A stretch of DNA of 64,000 bases. Origin: Lysinibacillus sp. KCTC 33748. GTDB lineage: Bacteria; Bacillota; Bacilli; Bacillales_A; Planococcaceae. Positions 42,481 through 50,932 of this stretch are shown piece by piece. The notes under the pieces were generated by a model. It saw nothing but the letters and a program-made list of their open reading frames with translations. It was not told the origin of the DNA and searched no databases. Made by a program: the position numbers and the translations under genes. Each line of letters begins with the position of its first letter. Positions within the stretch are counted from its first letter, which is position 1. The stretch lies in the NCBI RefSeq assembly GCF_002237755.1, contig NZ_MWSJ01000017.1:1-64000 (forward strand), in the 5' to 3' direction.

Positions 42481-42574
42481 TGTGGGTAATTTGTGTATTG
42501 TTTGTGGATAACTTGTGGATAAAATAATTTATTGGTGGATTGATTACTTTAGCTGAGCAATTGTCTGTGGATAA
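42481..42574. promoter_or_regulatory. intergenic DnaA-box cluster
   Basis: Three perfect copies of TGTGGATAA (reverse of the DnaA consensus TTATCCACA) lie at 42503-42511, 42514-42522 and 42566-42574. A one-mismatch copy TGTGGGTAA is at 42481-42489. All have the same orientation. The rest of the 426-bp gap has no gene. No dnaA, dnaN or other origin gene is near, so this is more likely a DnaA-titration or regulatory cluster than oriC. Confidence 0.75.
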
Positions 42575-42685
42575 TTATCGATGGGGAGATGTCGGCGATA
42601 GAATGTGCAGCAAGTGGTGGAATGCATAAATGAATAAAGGAGCCATCCCAGTAATGGAACAGCTCCTTTGTTGTAATCGAAAAGG

Positions 42686-43870
42686 TTAGTTTAGTACTTC
42701 TTGCATTGCTTCAAATAGTTGCTCGGTAGAGATAATACGCTCGCCACCGCCTTGTACCATCTGATCACTGCCGCCGCCTTTTCCATTAATGAGTGGCAGT
42801 GCCTTCCCGGCAATGTCCTTCATACTCTTTTCAACTTTTGCACCACGTGCTGCAACAAACTGAAGCTTGTCTTCATTTTCTGAAACAAGTAATACGATAG
42901 CTTCTACCTGCTCAGTGACAACAGTTCGAGCTAATTTTTGAAGCTCTTGCATAGTCCGTTGAGTAAAAGCGGCAGTAATAAGGCGTTCTTTACTAGAAAC
43001 TAACGCTTTTGCTTCGTAATTTAGCAGCTCTTCTTTTGCCGCTACAAGTGCCTTTTCTGTATTTTTCTGTGTTGTTAAGATTTTTGTAAGTGCTGTAGCT
43101 GCTTCAATTTCAGGTACACTTAATTGTCTTGCAACGTCAGCTAGAACTTTCTTTCGCATGGCTAGCTCCGCTAAAACTCGATGGCCACATACAAAGGAGA
43201 CACGAATATTGCCCTTCATTTTTTCTATGCCTAGGATTTTTATTGCGCTGACTTGTCCTGTTGATGTTGGATGTGTACCACCACAACCGTTGTAATCAAA
43301 GTCTGGAATAATAACAAGTCTAATATCTCCTGTAACGGCTACATCTTTACGTAGGCTGTAGTTCTCTAGTTCTTTTTCTGTAATCCATGTCGTGTCAATT
43401 GGGCGGTTCTCTAAAATAATTTCATTGGCACGGGCTTCCGCGGCAACAAGCTGTTCTTCCGTTAGGACATCCACGGCAATATCAATTGTGACTTGCTCAC
43501 TACCTAAATGGAAGCTAACAGTTTGTGCATCGAAAAGCTCGACAAAGGCCGCAGTTAAAATATGTTGACCTGCATGCTGCTGCATATGATCAAACCGTCG
43601 TTGCCAATTCAATTGTCCATGCACTTCTCCAACTAAGCTAGTAGGGTCGCCTTGAATATAATGGCGAATTTCATCATTGATTTTCTCGACCTCGATAACC
43701 TCGATATCGTTTAAAGTACCAGTGTCATGAGGTTGTCCGCCTCCCGTTGGATAAAATGCAGTATTTGATAGCACCACGTAGTTACGGCCATCTGCATCTC
43801 TTCCTTTATTGATAATTTTTGCATTAAATTCACGTAACATAACATCTTGATAATATAGTAGCTCTTTCAA
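42686..43870 (-). CDS. alanyl-tRNA editing protein (AlaX-L type, with DHHA1 domain)
   Basis: 394 residues from TTG 43870 (AAAGGAGG 7 nt upstream; the longer frame to 43909 would include that site). N-terminal FYPTGGGQPHDTG and the zinc-binding editing motifs HAGQHIL and GCGGTHPTSTG match the AlaRS editing domain, and the C-terminal KGGGSDQMVQGGG segment is the DHHA1 domain. It hydrolyses Ser- or Gly-tRNA(Ala) mischarged by AlaRS. No aminoacylation domain is present. Single gene, minus strand. Confidence 0.93.
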   Translation of the reverse strand: MKELLYYQDVMLREFNAKIINKGRDADGRNYVVLSNTAFYPTGGGQPHDTGTLNDIEVIEVEKINDEIRHYIQGDPTSLVGEVHGQLNWQRRFDHMQQHAGQHILTAAFVELFDAQTVSFHLGSEQVTIDIAVDVLTEEQLVAAEARANEIILENRPIDTTWITEKELENYSLRKDVAVTGDIRLVIIPDFDYNGCGGTHPTSTGQVSAIKILGIEKMKGNIRVSFVCGHRVLAELAMRKKVLADVARQLSVPEIEAATALTKILTTQKNTEKALVAAKEELLNYEAKALVSSKERLITAAFTQRTMQELQKLARTVVTEQVEAIVLLVSENEDKLQFVAARGAKVEKSMKDIAGKALPLINGKGGGSDQMVQGGGERIISTEQLFEAMQEVLN

Positions 43871-44024
43871 GAAAAAGCCTCCTTTATGTAAGAGAATCAC
43901 GTCTCTCAATTAATTTATTTTCATTGTGGCATAATTACTTTCGAGTGTATACGAGTTTTCTATTTGACCCATGCTGAATTTGATTTAATATATAAGAATA
44001 GGTTAACTTAAAGGAGATCGTACA

Positions 44025-44312
44025 ATGGAAATTACACAATTCTCAATGGAAGAAATTTTAGATCCAACAAACATTATTGAAGGCAAGCGTTACGAATTTA
44101 TTTTAGATGTAGATATTGATGAAGAAGATGAGCTTTATCACGAAGCAGGAATTGAAATTCGTGTACTAATCGCTGAAAAAGGTGAAGAGTCATTTATTTT
44201 AAATTACTTCATCATAGAAAAAGCAGAAAGTGAGTATTTAGATTTTGCATTAGAGGATGAAGAGCTAGAAGAGATTTTAACATTCTGCAAAGAGGAAATC
44301 GCAAAAGCGTAG
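44025..44312 (+). CDS. small acidic protein, DUF6509-like
   Basis: 95 residues, strongly acidic, beginning MEITQFSMEEILDPTNIIEGKRYEF. It resembles the small conserved bacillar family DUF6509; the function is unknown. AAAGGAGA lies 8 nt before the ATG. Divergent from the AlaX gene; no clear terminator follows. Confidence 0.75.
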   Translation: MEITQFSMEEILDPTNIIEGKRYEFILDVDIDEEDELYHEAGIEIRVLIAEKGEESFILNYFIIEKAESEYLDFALEDEELEEILTFCKEEIAKA

Positions 44313-44574
44313 AGGTCTGCGTAAAAGCATTTCCAACAAAAATAAATATTTTCTTATTCGATAAAATTCCGCTTTGCTTTCTGTGGACAGGCACGAGTTA
44401 CATTGGTGTACACTTGTTTGTCTCATGGGAGTTTAAGTGGAATTTTAACTTTACATCACTAATTAAGGATTATTTAAGATTAATGAAATAGTAGTGTTGT
44501 GTTAAAAGGGTAAACTAAGTTTAAGAAATTCTTAGGCTTAATCACCAAAGCGGCTAATTGGATGCACCGTCCCA

Positions 44575-44607
44575 GAAAGTGCTCAGCCAGAACGGAAAAC
44601 AAACCTA
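44575..44607 (-). repeat. degenerate dispersed repeat, copy E
   Basis: AGAAAGTGCTCAGCCAGAAC followed by GGAAAACAAACC resembles the left end of the repeat family in reverse (GCGCCCAGTCGGAACGGAAA then TCAACC) with several changes. It lies in the 331-bp gap before the VanZ gene, which otherwise shows only a small TAAGAA-A-TTCTTA palindrome at ~44522. Confidence 0.45.
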
Positions 44608-44643
44608 TGGTGAATAGCCGATTTTTAAACGAAGAGGTGTTCT

Positions 44644-45789
44644 ATGTCAGTTTATACACATTCTATAATGGTAGCTTTATTAATAACAATTTTCTCATCC
44701 TTTATGCTATTTGTACCTTGGCTTATTTATACGTATCGGAAATATGGCTACTTATCTGTATCCAAAACGATTATTACGTTCTCATTTATTTTTTACTTTT
44801 TATCGGCATTATGCTTAGTTTTATTGCCTTTCCCAGAAACACGTGATACTTGCTCTTTGCAAGCCCCAGATACAGTCCATTATAATTTACATCCTTTTCA
44901 ATTTGTTACGGATATTTTAAAGGATAGTGGGATTGTTTTGACGAATCCTTCAACATGGATTTATATACCGAAGCAGCCTGCTTTTTTTCAGGCATTTTTT
45001 AATTTCTTGCTGCTCATGCCTTTTGGCGTGTACTTGCGTTATTTCCTTAAAAAAAGAAAGTACTGGAAACGTGCATTTCTATTTAGCTTTTTGCTAACAT
45101 TGTTTTATGAGGTAACCCAATATACAGGAATTTATGGCATCTTTAATTGTGCGTATCGAATTTTTGATGTGGATGATTTAATACTTAACAGTGTTGGTGC
45201 ACTATTAGGGTTCTTCTTAGCCCCTGTTGTGTGGGCGCTGTTTCCTTCTCATGAAAAGGTGACGGCTAAAGCAGCAGAAATGGTCGAGAAAGATATTGTC
45301 AAACCATTATCGATATTGTTGGCACTAGCAATAGATTTATTTATAGCGCAAGTCATTTTGTTCTTCGTTAGTGTCGTAATAGGCTATAGTGGCATTTTTG
45401 AGTTTTTAATAAAAATTGCTTTGTATTTGTTGCTCTTTGGTGTTGTTCCGAGTTTTACAAAAGGTGCAACATTAGGGATGAAGTTTATGCGATTTACAAT
45501 GGTCAGTGAAAACGGCAAAAGTATTGTCAGTCAATCGTTGCGTCGTTGCGTTGCTATTCTCGTGATAGTCTGCACGTCGGAGATTATAACAATTATAGGG
45601 AACATAAAATTAGATATGGATTCACCATTTTATGTACTACAAATTGTCATTACATTGTCAGCCTTTATAGCGAACTTTGTTCTAATGATAGTTATTGCTA
45701 TTCATGTTATTCGTGTCATTGTAAGTGGAGGTAGACGCCGTTTTTATATGGACTATTATGCAGGCTTATTAGCAACGAGAAAAAAATAG
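44644..45789 (+). CDS. VanZ-RDD fusion membrane protein
   Basis: 381 residues. The N-terminal ~200 residues are VanZ-like (NFLLLMPFGVYLRYFL, FYEVTQYTGIYGIFNCAYRIFDVDDLILNSVGALLGF). The C-terminal ~150 residues carry an RDD domain (FTKGATLGMKFMRFTMV and a basic QSLRRCVA). About nine helices. VanZ proteins are linked to low-level glycopeptide tolerance; this fusion's role is not known. GAAGAGGTG precedes the ATG. The NAD(P)H disulfide reductase gene begins 13 nt downstream. Confidence 0.87.
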   Translation: MSVYTHSIMVALLITIFSSFMLFVPWLIYTYRKYGYLSVSKTIITFSFIFYFLSALCLVLLPFPETRDTCSLQAPDTVHYNLHPFQFVTDILKDSGIVLTNPSTWIYIPKQPAFFQAFFNFLLLMPFGVYLRYFLKKRKYWKRAFLFSFLLTLFYEVTQYTGIYGIFNCAYRIFDVDDLILNSVGALLGFFLAPVVWALFPSHEKVTAKAAEMVEKDIVKPLSILLALAIDLFIAQVILFFVSVVIGYSGIFEFLIKIALYLLLFGVVPSFTKGATLGMKFMRFTMVSENGKSIVSQSLRRCVAILVIVCTSEIITIIGNIKLDMDSPFYVLQIVITLSAFIANFVLMIVIAIHVIRVIVSGGRRRFYMDYYAGLLATRKK

Positions 45790-45802
45790 GGGGGATTGTT
45801 GG

Positions 45803-47137
45803 ATGAAATACGTAATCATCGGAGGAGATGCTGCCGGAATGTCAGCAGCAATGGAAATATATCGAAATGTACCTGGGGCAGAGATTATATCTGTAGAACG
45901 TGGATTTATTTATTCATATGGGCAGTGTGGCTTGCCCTATGTTGTAGATGGGCGTATTTCATCGACAAAGCGTCTTATAGCAAGAGATGTAGAAACGTTT
46001 CGTGATAAGTACGGTATTGATGCTCGTGTTGGTCATGAGGTTAACGGAATTGATGTAGACAAGAAGCTTGTTTTTGGAACACAGTCATCTGGTGAATCAT
46101 TTGAAATTCCTTATGATAAGCTCCTTATTGCAACAGGCGCGGATCCTATTATGCCGGTGAAGAAAGGTTCGGATTTAGCGGGTATACACACGGTGAAAAC
46201 AATACCTCAGCTAGATGAGTTACTAGCCGATTTAACGCCGGATATAGAAAATGTAACAATTATAGGCGCAGGCTATATTGGGCTAGAAATGGCCGAGACG
46301 ATCCATGCTTGCGGCAAAAAAGTAAGATTGATTCAACGAGGTAGCTATGTTGCAAGAATCCTAGATGAAGAGCTTGCACAACATGTTCATGAAGAAGCGA
46401 AAAAGAATGATGTCGAGCTTGTGCTAAATACAAAAGTAGAGGCATTTGAGGGGAATCACCGTGTTGAGCGTGTTATAACAGACAATGGCGCATTTGATAC
46501 GGATTTAGTCATTATGGCTGCGGGGATTAAACCAAATACTCAATTTTTAGAAGGTACAGGTATAGCACTAGAGAAAAATGGTGCGGTTATCGTCAATCGA
46601 CATTTAGAGACATCTGTTGAAAATATTTATGCCGCGGGAGATTGTGCAACGCATTTTAATATTGTGAAAGAACGCCTAGATTATATACCTCTTGGAACGA
46701 CAGCTAATAAGCAAGGTCGTTTAGCAGGACTCAATATGTCGGGCAAGTTTGCGCCGTTTCGCGGGATTGTAGGTACGTCGATCTTAAAGTTTTTCAATTT
46801 AACGATTGCCACGACAGGTATTAATGAGCGTAATGCTAAAGAGCTAGGTTTTGAATATGAAGCCTTTAAATTGTCTGCGCGCCATATTGCGGGATATTAT
46901 CCAGGTGCCCAACGGATGTTCATTAAAATTGTTGTTCGTAAACGAGATCAACAACTTTTAGGCGCACAAATTGTTGGTCCGGCAGGTATTGATAAACGGA
47001 TCGATGTGTTTGCGACAGCCTTATACAATAAAATGACGTTACCTGATTTACTAGATTTAGATTTAGCCTACGCGCCTCCATTTAATGGTGTTTGGGATCC
47101 ACTACAGCAGGTGGCCAGAATAAATGCGCGTTTATAA
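45803..47137 (+). CDS. CoA-disulfide reductase / NADH oxidase-like flavoprotein
   Basis: 444 residues. FAD motif VIIGGDAAGMSAA at the N-terminus, the single redox Cys42 in SYGQCGLPYVV, NAD(P)H-binding VTIIGAGYIGLEMAE around residue 155, the second FAD motif IYAAGDCATH, and a C-terminal dimerisation domain ending YAPPFNGVWDPLQQVA. This single-cysteine class reduces CoA disulfide or related low-molecular thiols, or oxidises NADH. Followed 18 nt later by a glutathione-peroxidase-like gene, forming a redox unit. Confidence 0.92.
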   Translation: MKYVIIGGDAAGMSAAMEIYRNVPGAEIISVERGFIYSYGQCGLPYVVDGRISSTKRLIARDVETFRDKYGIDARVGHEVNGIDVDKKLVFGTQSSGESFEIPYDKLLIATGADPIMPVKKGSDLAGIHTVKTIPQLDELLADLTPDIENVTIIGAGYIGLEMAETIHACGKKVRLIQRGSYVARILDEELAQHVHEEAKKNDVELVLNTKVEAFEGNHRVERVITDNGAFDTDLVIMAAGIKPNTQFLEGTGIALEKNGAVIVNRHLETSVENIYAAGDCATHFNIVKERLDYIPLGTTANKQGRLAGLNMSGKFAPFRGIVGTSILKFFNLTIATTGINERNAKELGFEYEAFKLSARHIAGYYPGAQRMFIKIVVRKRDQQLLGAQIVGPAGIDKRIDVFATALYNKMTLPDLLDLDLAYAPPFNGVWDPLQQVARINARL

Positions 47138-47155
47138 CGAAAGGGGTTATTAGAA

Positions 47156-47629
47156 ATGAGCATTTACGACATTCAGGTTGCTTTGGGAGATGGTACTGAA
47201 TATAGCTTAGATCGTTATCAAGGCAAGGCAATGCTAATTGTTAATACGGCTTCCAAATGTGGTTTTACACCGCAGTTTGAAGAATTAGAAGATCTATATA
47301 AAAAATATCAGGATGAAGGTCTTGTTGTTCTTGGCTTCCCATCCAATCAGTTTAAACAAGAAGTGGCGACTGCTGAGGAAGCGGCGTCACAATGCCGTTT
47401 AACATATGGCGTGACGTTCCCTATGCATGAAATTGTGAAGGTCAATGGTAAGGATGCACACTCTATTTTTGAGCATTTGACATCGCATTCAAAAGGCTTT
47501 CTCGGCAACAGTATAAAATGGAATTTCACAAAATTCCTTGTGAATCGCAATGGTGAAGTTGTCGGACGCTATGGATCAGCTGATAAGCCAAGTAGCTTTG
47601 AGGACGATATTAAAGAAGTTTTATCATAA
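47156..47629 (+). CDS. glutathione-peroxidase-family thiol peroxidase
   Basis: 157 residues. NTASKCGFTPQFEELE with peroxidatic Cys35, GFPSNQFKQE with the catalytic glutamine, and WNFTKFLV with the tryptophan and asparagine of the catalytic tetrad. A second cysteine in ASQCRLTYG could resolve the disulfide, as in thioredoxin-dependent members. AAAGGGG precedes the ATG. It probably detoxifies peroxides using reducing power linked to the upstream disulfide reductase. Confidence 0.95.
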   Translation: MSIYDIQVALGDGTEYSLDRYQGKAMLIVNTASKCGFTPQFEELEDLYKKYQDEGLVVLGFPSNQFKQEVATAEEAASQCRLTYGVTFPMHEIVKVNGKDAHSIFEHLTSHSKGFLGNSIKWNFTKFLVNRNGEVVGRYGSADKPSSFEDDIKEVLS

Positions 47630-47636
47630 TAAAGTT

Positions 47637-47678
47637 GAGGATTCACGCACAGTTTTGTGTGTGAATCCTTTTTTATGC
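47637..47678 (+). terminator. rho-independent terminator
   Basis: AGGATTCAC.CACA pairs with TGTG.GTGAATCCT, followed by TTTTT. Confidence 0.88.
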
Positions 47679-47709
47679 TCATTTGAGGGTGGATGTCGAT
47701 AAAAATTAT

Positions 47710-47818
47710 AAGTTGGGTGATAAAATGCAAAAGTTTATCAATAAAACTAAAAAATTGGGCGATAAACTTCAAAAGTTAGGTGATATTTTGTTAAAACGTA
47801 TGTCATGTGGATAGGTTG
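47710..47818 (+). repeat. four 21-bp tandem units plus 'KRMSC' repeat end
   Basis: Units begin at exactly 21-bp steps: 47710 (AAGTTGGGTGATAAAATGCA), 47731, 47752 (AAATTGGGCGATAAACTTCA) and 47773 (AAGTTAGGTGATATTTTGTT). One frame reads heptads K-L-G-D-K-x-Q and ends KLGDILLKRMSCG-stop. The final ~45 bases match 26841-26888. The only start in frame (ATG 47725) has a weak ribosome site, so I list it as a repeat rather than a gene. Confidence 0.7.
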
Positions 47819-47826
47819 ATTTAAGG

Positions 47827-47874
47827 TTGTTGTAAGCTTGGGACAAATTTGTTGTAAGTTTGAGGGCGTATACT
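47827..47874 (+). promoter_or_regulatory. promoter with direct repeats for a response regulator
   Basis: TTGTTGTAAG occurs at 47827-47836 and again at 47849-47858, exactly 22 bp (two helix turns) apart, as expected for OmpR-type regulators. A TATACT -10 box follows at 47869-47874 with no good -35 at the right distance. This suggests an activator-dependent promoter for the ABC operon. Confidence 0.55.
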
Positions 47875-47901
47875 AAAGTCAGAAAGAAGAGGTGAGCGTT
47901 T

Positions 47902-48669
47902 ATGACGCCATTATTAAAGGTTCAAAATGTAGAAAAGACTTACGGCAAAGGCGCAAATACATTTACAGCGCTATCGAATATATCATTTGAAGTAAAAAAA
48001 GGAGAGTTTGTTGGTGTAATGGGGCCTTCAGGGGCTGGGAAATCGACGTTATTAAATGTGTTAGCCACAATTGATACGCCAACAACTGGTGAAATTATTA
48101 TTGGTGATACAAACTTAGCGTGCATGAAGGATGCAGAGTTAGCAGATTTTCGTCGCGACAATCTAGGCTTTATCTTCCAAGACTATAACTTACTCGATTC
48201 TTTAACAGTTCGTGAAAATATCGTACTGCCTCTTGCGATTGCAAAAGTGCCAACAAAGGCAATTAACGCAAGGGTAGAACGCATAGCTACACTGTTTGGG
48301 ATAAAAGACTTACTTGATAAATACCCATATCAAATTTCAGGTGGGCAAAAGCAACGTACAGCATCATCACGTGCGTTAGTAACAGAGCCGAAACTAATCT
48401 TTGCGGATGAGCCGACAGGTGCTCTTGATTCAAAATCAGCAACAGACTTGCTTGAAAGTTTAAGTGATTTAAATAATTCACAAGCGTCCACGATTATGAT
48501 GGTTACGCACGATGCATTCGCAGCAAGCTTCTGTCAGCGCATTCTATTTATTCAGGACGGACAGCTTTCTAAGGAAATCCATCGTGGTACTCAAACAAGA
48601 AAGCAGTTCTTCCAAGAGATTTTACAGGTGCTTGCTGGCATCGGAGGTGGAGTAAATGACGTTATTTAG
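47902..48669 (+). CDS. ABC transporter ATPase, Bce/Yxd type
   Basis: 255 residues of the MacB/LolD-type class. Walker A GPSGAGKST, signature ISGGQKQR, Walker B LIFADEPTGALD and MMVTHD H-loop. It pairs with the large FtsX-like permease whose gene overlaps by 14 nt. Transporters of this type sense or remove cell-wall-targeting peptides. GAGGTGAG precedes the ATG. Confidence 0.94.
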   Translation: MTPLLKVQNVEKTYGKGANTFTALSNISFEVKKGEFVGVMGPSGAGKSTLLNVLATIDTPTTGEIIIGDTNLACMKDAELADFRRDNLGFIFQDYNLLDSLTVRENIVLPLAIAKVPTKAINARVERIATLFGIKDLLDKYPYQISGGQKQRTASSRALVTEPKLIFADEPTGALDSKSATDLLESLSDLNNSQASTIMMVTHDAFAASFCQRILFIQDGQLSKEIHRGTQTRKQFFQEILQVLAGIGGGVNDVI

Positions 48670-50524
48670 TTTAGCGCGAAAAAATGTTCAACGTAATTTG
48701 TCGAACTACTTTTTATATATCGCCTCGATGGTTTTTAGTATCGTCATCTACTTTACGTTTGTGACATTGAAATATAATGATGATCTTTCAGCATTAAAAC
48801 AATCATCGCAGCAAATTAAAGGATTGATGAGTGCATCATCCGTTGTGCTATTATTCTTCATCATCATCTTTATGGCGTATTCCAATTCGTTCTTTATGAA
48901 GAGACGAAAAAAGGAAGTAGCACTTTACTCTTTACTAGGTGTGCGTAAGCAGAAAATTGGCTTAATGCTCTTTTTCGAGAATTTAGTGATTGGGCTTGTC
49001 TCTCTAGTACTAGGAATTGTTCTTGGATTCTTTATGTCACAAGGGCTATTAATGATTTTAGTTCGTTTAATGGGCTATGAGGTTGTAGGAAGTTTAACTT
49101 TTTCCTCTGAGGCTCTAGTAAATACAACAGGCATTTTTGCGCTACTATTTTTATTCACATCTTTACAGGGCTATCGTGTCATTTATCAATTTAAACTGAT
49201 TGACTTGTTCCATGCTGAGAAGCAAGGAGAGAAGATTCCACGTGCATCATTAGTAGCAGCTATTCTTGGGGCAGCGCTAATTGCATTTGGTTATTACACA
49301 GCATCTGAAGATATATTTACAAGTGATATCTGGAGATTCTTCACAATACTAGGTACGCCATTAATGGTTATAGGTGTGACCATTGCAGGGACATATCTGT
49401 TATTCCATAGTGTTAGCGTATTTGTGTTAACGGCGTTGAAAAATGCAACTTCTTGGTCATGGAAAGGCTTGAACTTAATCGGGGTATCACAATTATTGTA
49501 CCGTATTCGAGCAAACGCTAAATCGCTTTCGATCATCGCTATTTTAAGTGCGACGACGATTACAGCAGGTGGCGGCGTTTTCGGGATGTATTACAATGCG
49601 GAAGCAACTGTACGTCAAATGTTACCTAACACATTTATGTGGAAGGGTGAGACAGTAAAATTTTCGCAAGAAGACGTCTTGTACAACGAAGCGCTTTCTG
49701 TAAAAAATTTACGTGTCGATAATGAATATTCGTATTTTGAATATACATTATTAAAGGAATCTGACTATAATCGTTTAGCAAAATTGCAGGGGAAAGATGA
49801 AGAACTGCACATTGCAGATGGTTCAACAGTGTTACTTGATACAACTTTCGATGAACGTTTTTCACATGATTTTACGGGTGAAGAGTTTAAATTGGAGAAC
49901 GGGGAATCATTCCATGTTGATAAAATGTATACGGAGAGTGTGTTAAACTTTTTACCAGCTGGTACAGTACTCGTTGTTAATGATAAAGTGTTCACAGCAA
50001 CAAATGCAGAAAGTGTTAAAATGCAGGTAGTTGGTATGGATAATGACTTGAAGCAACAGGATATTTCAAAGGAGATTTCCAATCAACTAGCTACTGAACA
50101 GCAGGATGGGTTTTCAAGTGTTCCACAAAGTTATGAGGCTAGTTTAGCTACTGTAGGATCACTATTGTTTGTAGGAAGCTTTTTAGGATTAGTATTTTTA
50201 GCGGCGACAGGAAGTATTATTTACTTTAAAATTTTAACAGAGGCTGAGGAAGATCAGTCTAAATATGCGATTTTAAATAAAATCGGTGTTAATAAAAAAC
50301 AGATATTAAAAACAGTTGCAGGACAGGTTGCCGTTATCTTTAGTGCACCACTCGTTGTTGGTATCGCACATAGTGCATTTGCGCTGCTAGCCTTTTCACA
50401 GTTATTTGGTATGGATATAACGAAACCAGTAATACTGTGGATGATTGCTTATTCTGCAATTTACGGCATATATTATATCTTTACAGTTCGTTCATTCTAT
50501 AAAATTGTTAGACAGGGGAATTAA
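48656..50524 (+). CDS. ABC transporter permease, Bce/Yxd (FtsX-like) type
   Basis: 622 residues, about ten membrane helices, with a large extracellular domain between helices 7 and 8 (~residues 320-490). SLARKNVQRNLSNYFLYIASMVFSI at the N-terminus and FFMKRRKKEVALYSLLGVRKQKIG are typical of BceB/YxdM-like permeases. It forms a peptide-antibiotic resistance or sensing module with the ATPase. The convergent two-component system downstream is the probable partner. Confidence 0.93.
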   Translation: MTLFSLARKNVQRNLSNYFLYIASMVFSIVIYFTFVTLKYNDDLSALKQSSQQIKGLMSASSVVLLFFIIIFMAYSNSFFMKRRKKEVALYSLLGVRKQKIGLMLFFENLVIGLVSLVLGIVLGFFMSQGLLMILVRLMGYEVVGSLTFSSEALVNTTGIFALLFLFTSLQGYRVIYQFKLIDLFHAEKQGEKIPRASLVAAILGAALIAFGYYTASEDIFTSDIWRFFTILGTPLMVIGVTIAGTYLLFHSVSVFVLTALKNATSWSWKGLNLIGVSQLLYRIRANAKSLSIIAILSATTITAGGGVFGMYYNAEATVRQMLPNTFMWKGETVKFSQEDVLYNEALSVKNLRVDNEYSYFEYTLLKESDYNRLAKLQGKDEELHIADGSTVLLDTTFDERFSHDFTGEEFKLENGESFHVDKMYTESVLNFLPAGTVLVVNDKVFTATNAESVKMQVVGMDNDLKQQDISKEISNQLATEQQDGFSSVPQSYEASLATVGSLLFVGSFLGLVFLAATGSIIYFKILTEAEEDQSKYAILNKIGVNKKQILKTVAGQVAVIFSAPLVVGIAHSAFALLAFSQLFGMDITKPVILWMIAYSAIYGIYYIFTVRSFYKIVRQGN

Positions 50525-50525
50525 A

Positions 50526-50888
50526 ATGAAAAAAGTATTCTTAGGTATAGGAGCATTGTTTTTATTGTTCGTAGCGGGTCTTGTTGTTCTAATGACCGTA
50601 GATTTTAACCGTTTAAATAAAGAAGCATACTATGTTCATATCACTTCTGATGGTGATCTAAAGGAATATAAGCTAGATACTGGAGAAATTATGAAGTCCT
50701 ATTTGTACGAGCTACCTGCTTATGACGAGAACGGTGAAGAGCAAACATTGGAGTTTTCAGCTCAGAAAAATTTACGTCACGATGCATACTTGAAGCTTTA
50801 TGTAAAAAAAGAAACGGAAGTATCATCATATGATGAAGTAAAATTCCATGAGCTACCAAAAAAAGTGCAAGAGCTAATGAAAAAATAA
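50526..50888 (+). CDS. YxeA-family small exported protein
   Basis: 120 residues. An N-terminal helix (VFLGIGALFLLFVAGLVVLM) and a soluble part of the YxeA/DUF1093 type (YYVHITSDGDLKEY, YELPAYDENGEEQTLEFSA, LRHDAYLKLYVKK). In Bacillus subtilis yxeA lies beside the yxdLM ABC genes, as here. It starts 1 nt after the permease stop with AGGGGAA upstream. Function unknown. Confidence 0.88.
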   Translation: MKKVFLGIGALFLLFVAGLVVLMTVDFNRLNKEAYYVHITSDGDLKEYKLDTGEIMKSYLYELPAYDENGEEQTLEFSAQKNLRHDAYLKLYVKKETEVSSYDEVKFHELPKKVQELMKK

Positions 50889-50892
50889 GAAG

Positions 50893-50932
50893 AAGGAGTA
50901 GTCCCTAGTTTAGGGCTACTCCTTTTTTTCTA
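50893..50932. terminator. bidirectional terminator
   Basis: GGAGTAGTCCCTA and TAGGGCTACTCC form a stem with a 3-nt loop (one internal mismatch), T-run on the plus side and A-rich side on the left. Shared by the ABC operon and the convergent kinase gene. Confidence 0.9.

Noticed and set aside
42481..42574. Chromosomal origin of replication
   Set aside because: DnaA boxes are present, but no dnaA, dnaN, rpmH or AT-rich unwinding element is visible nearby.
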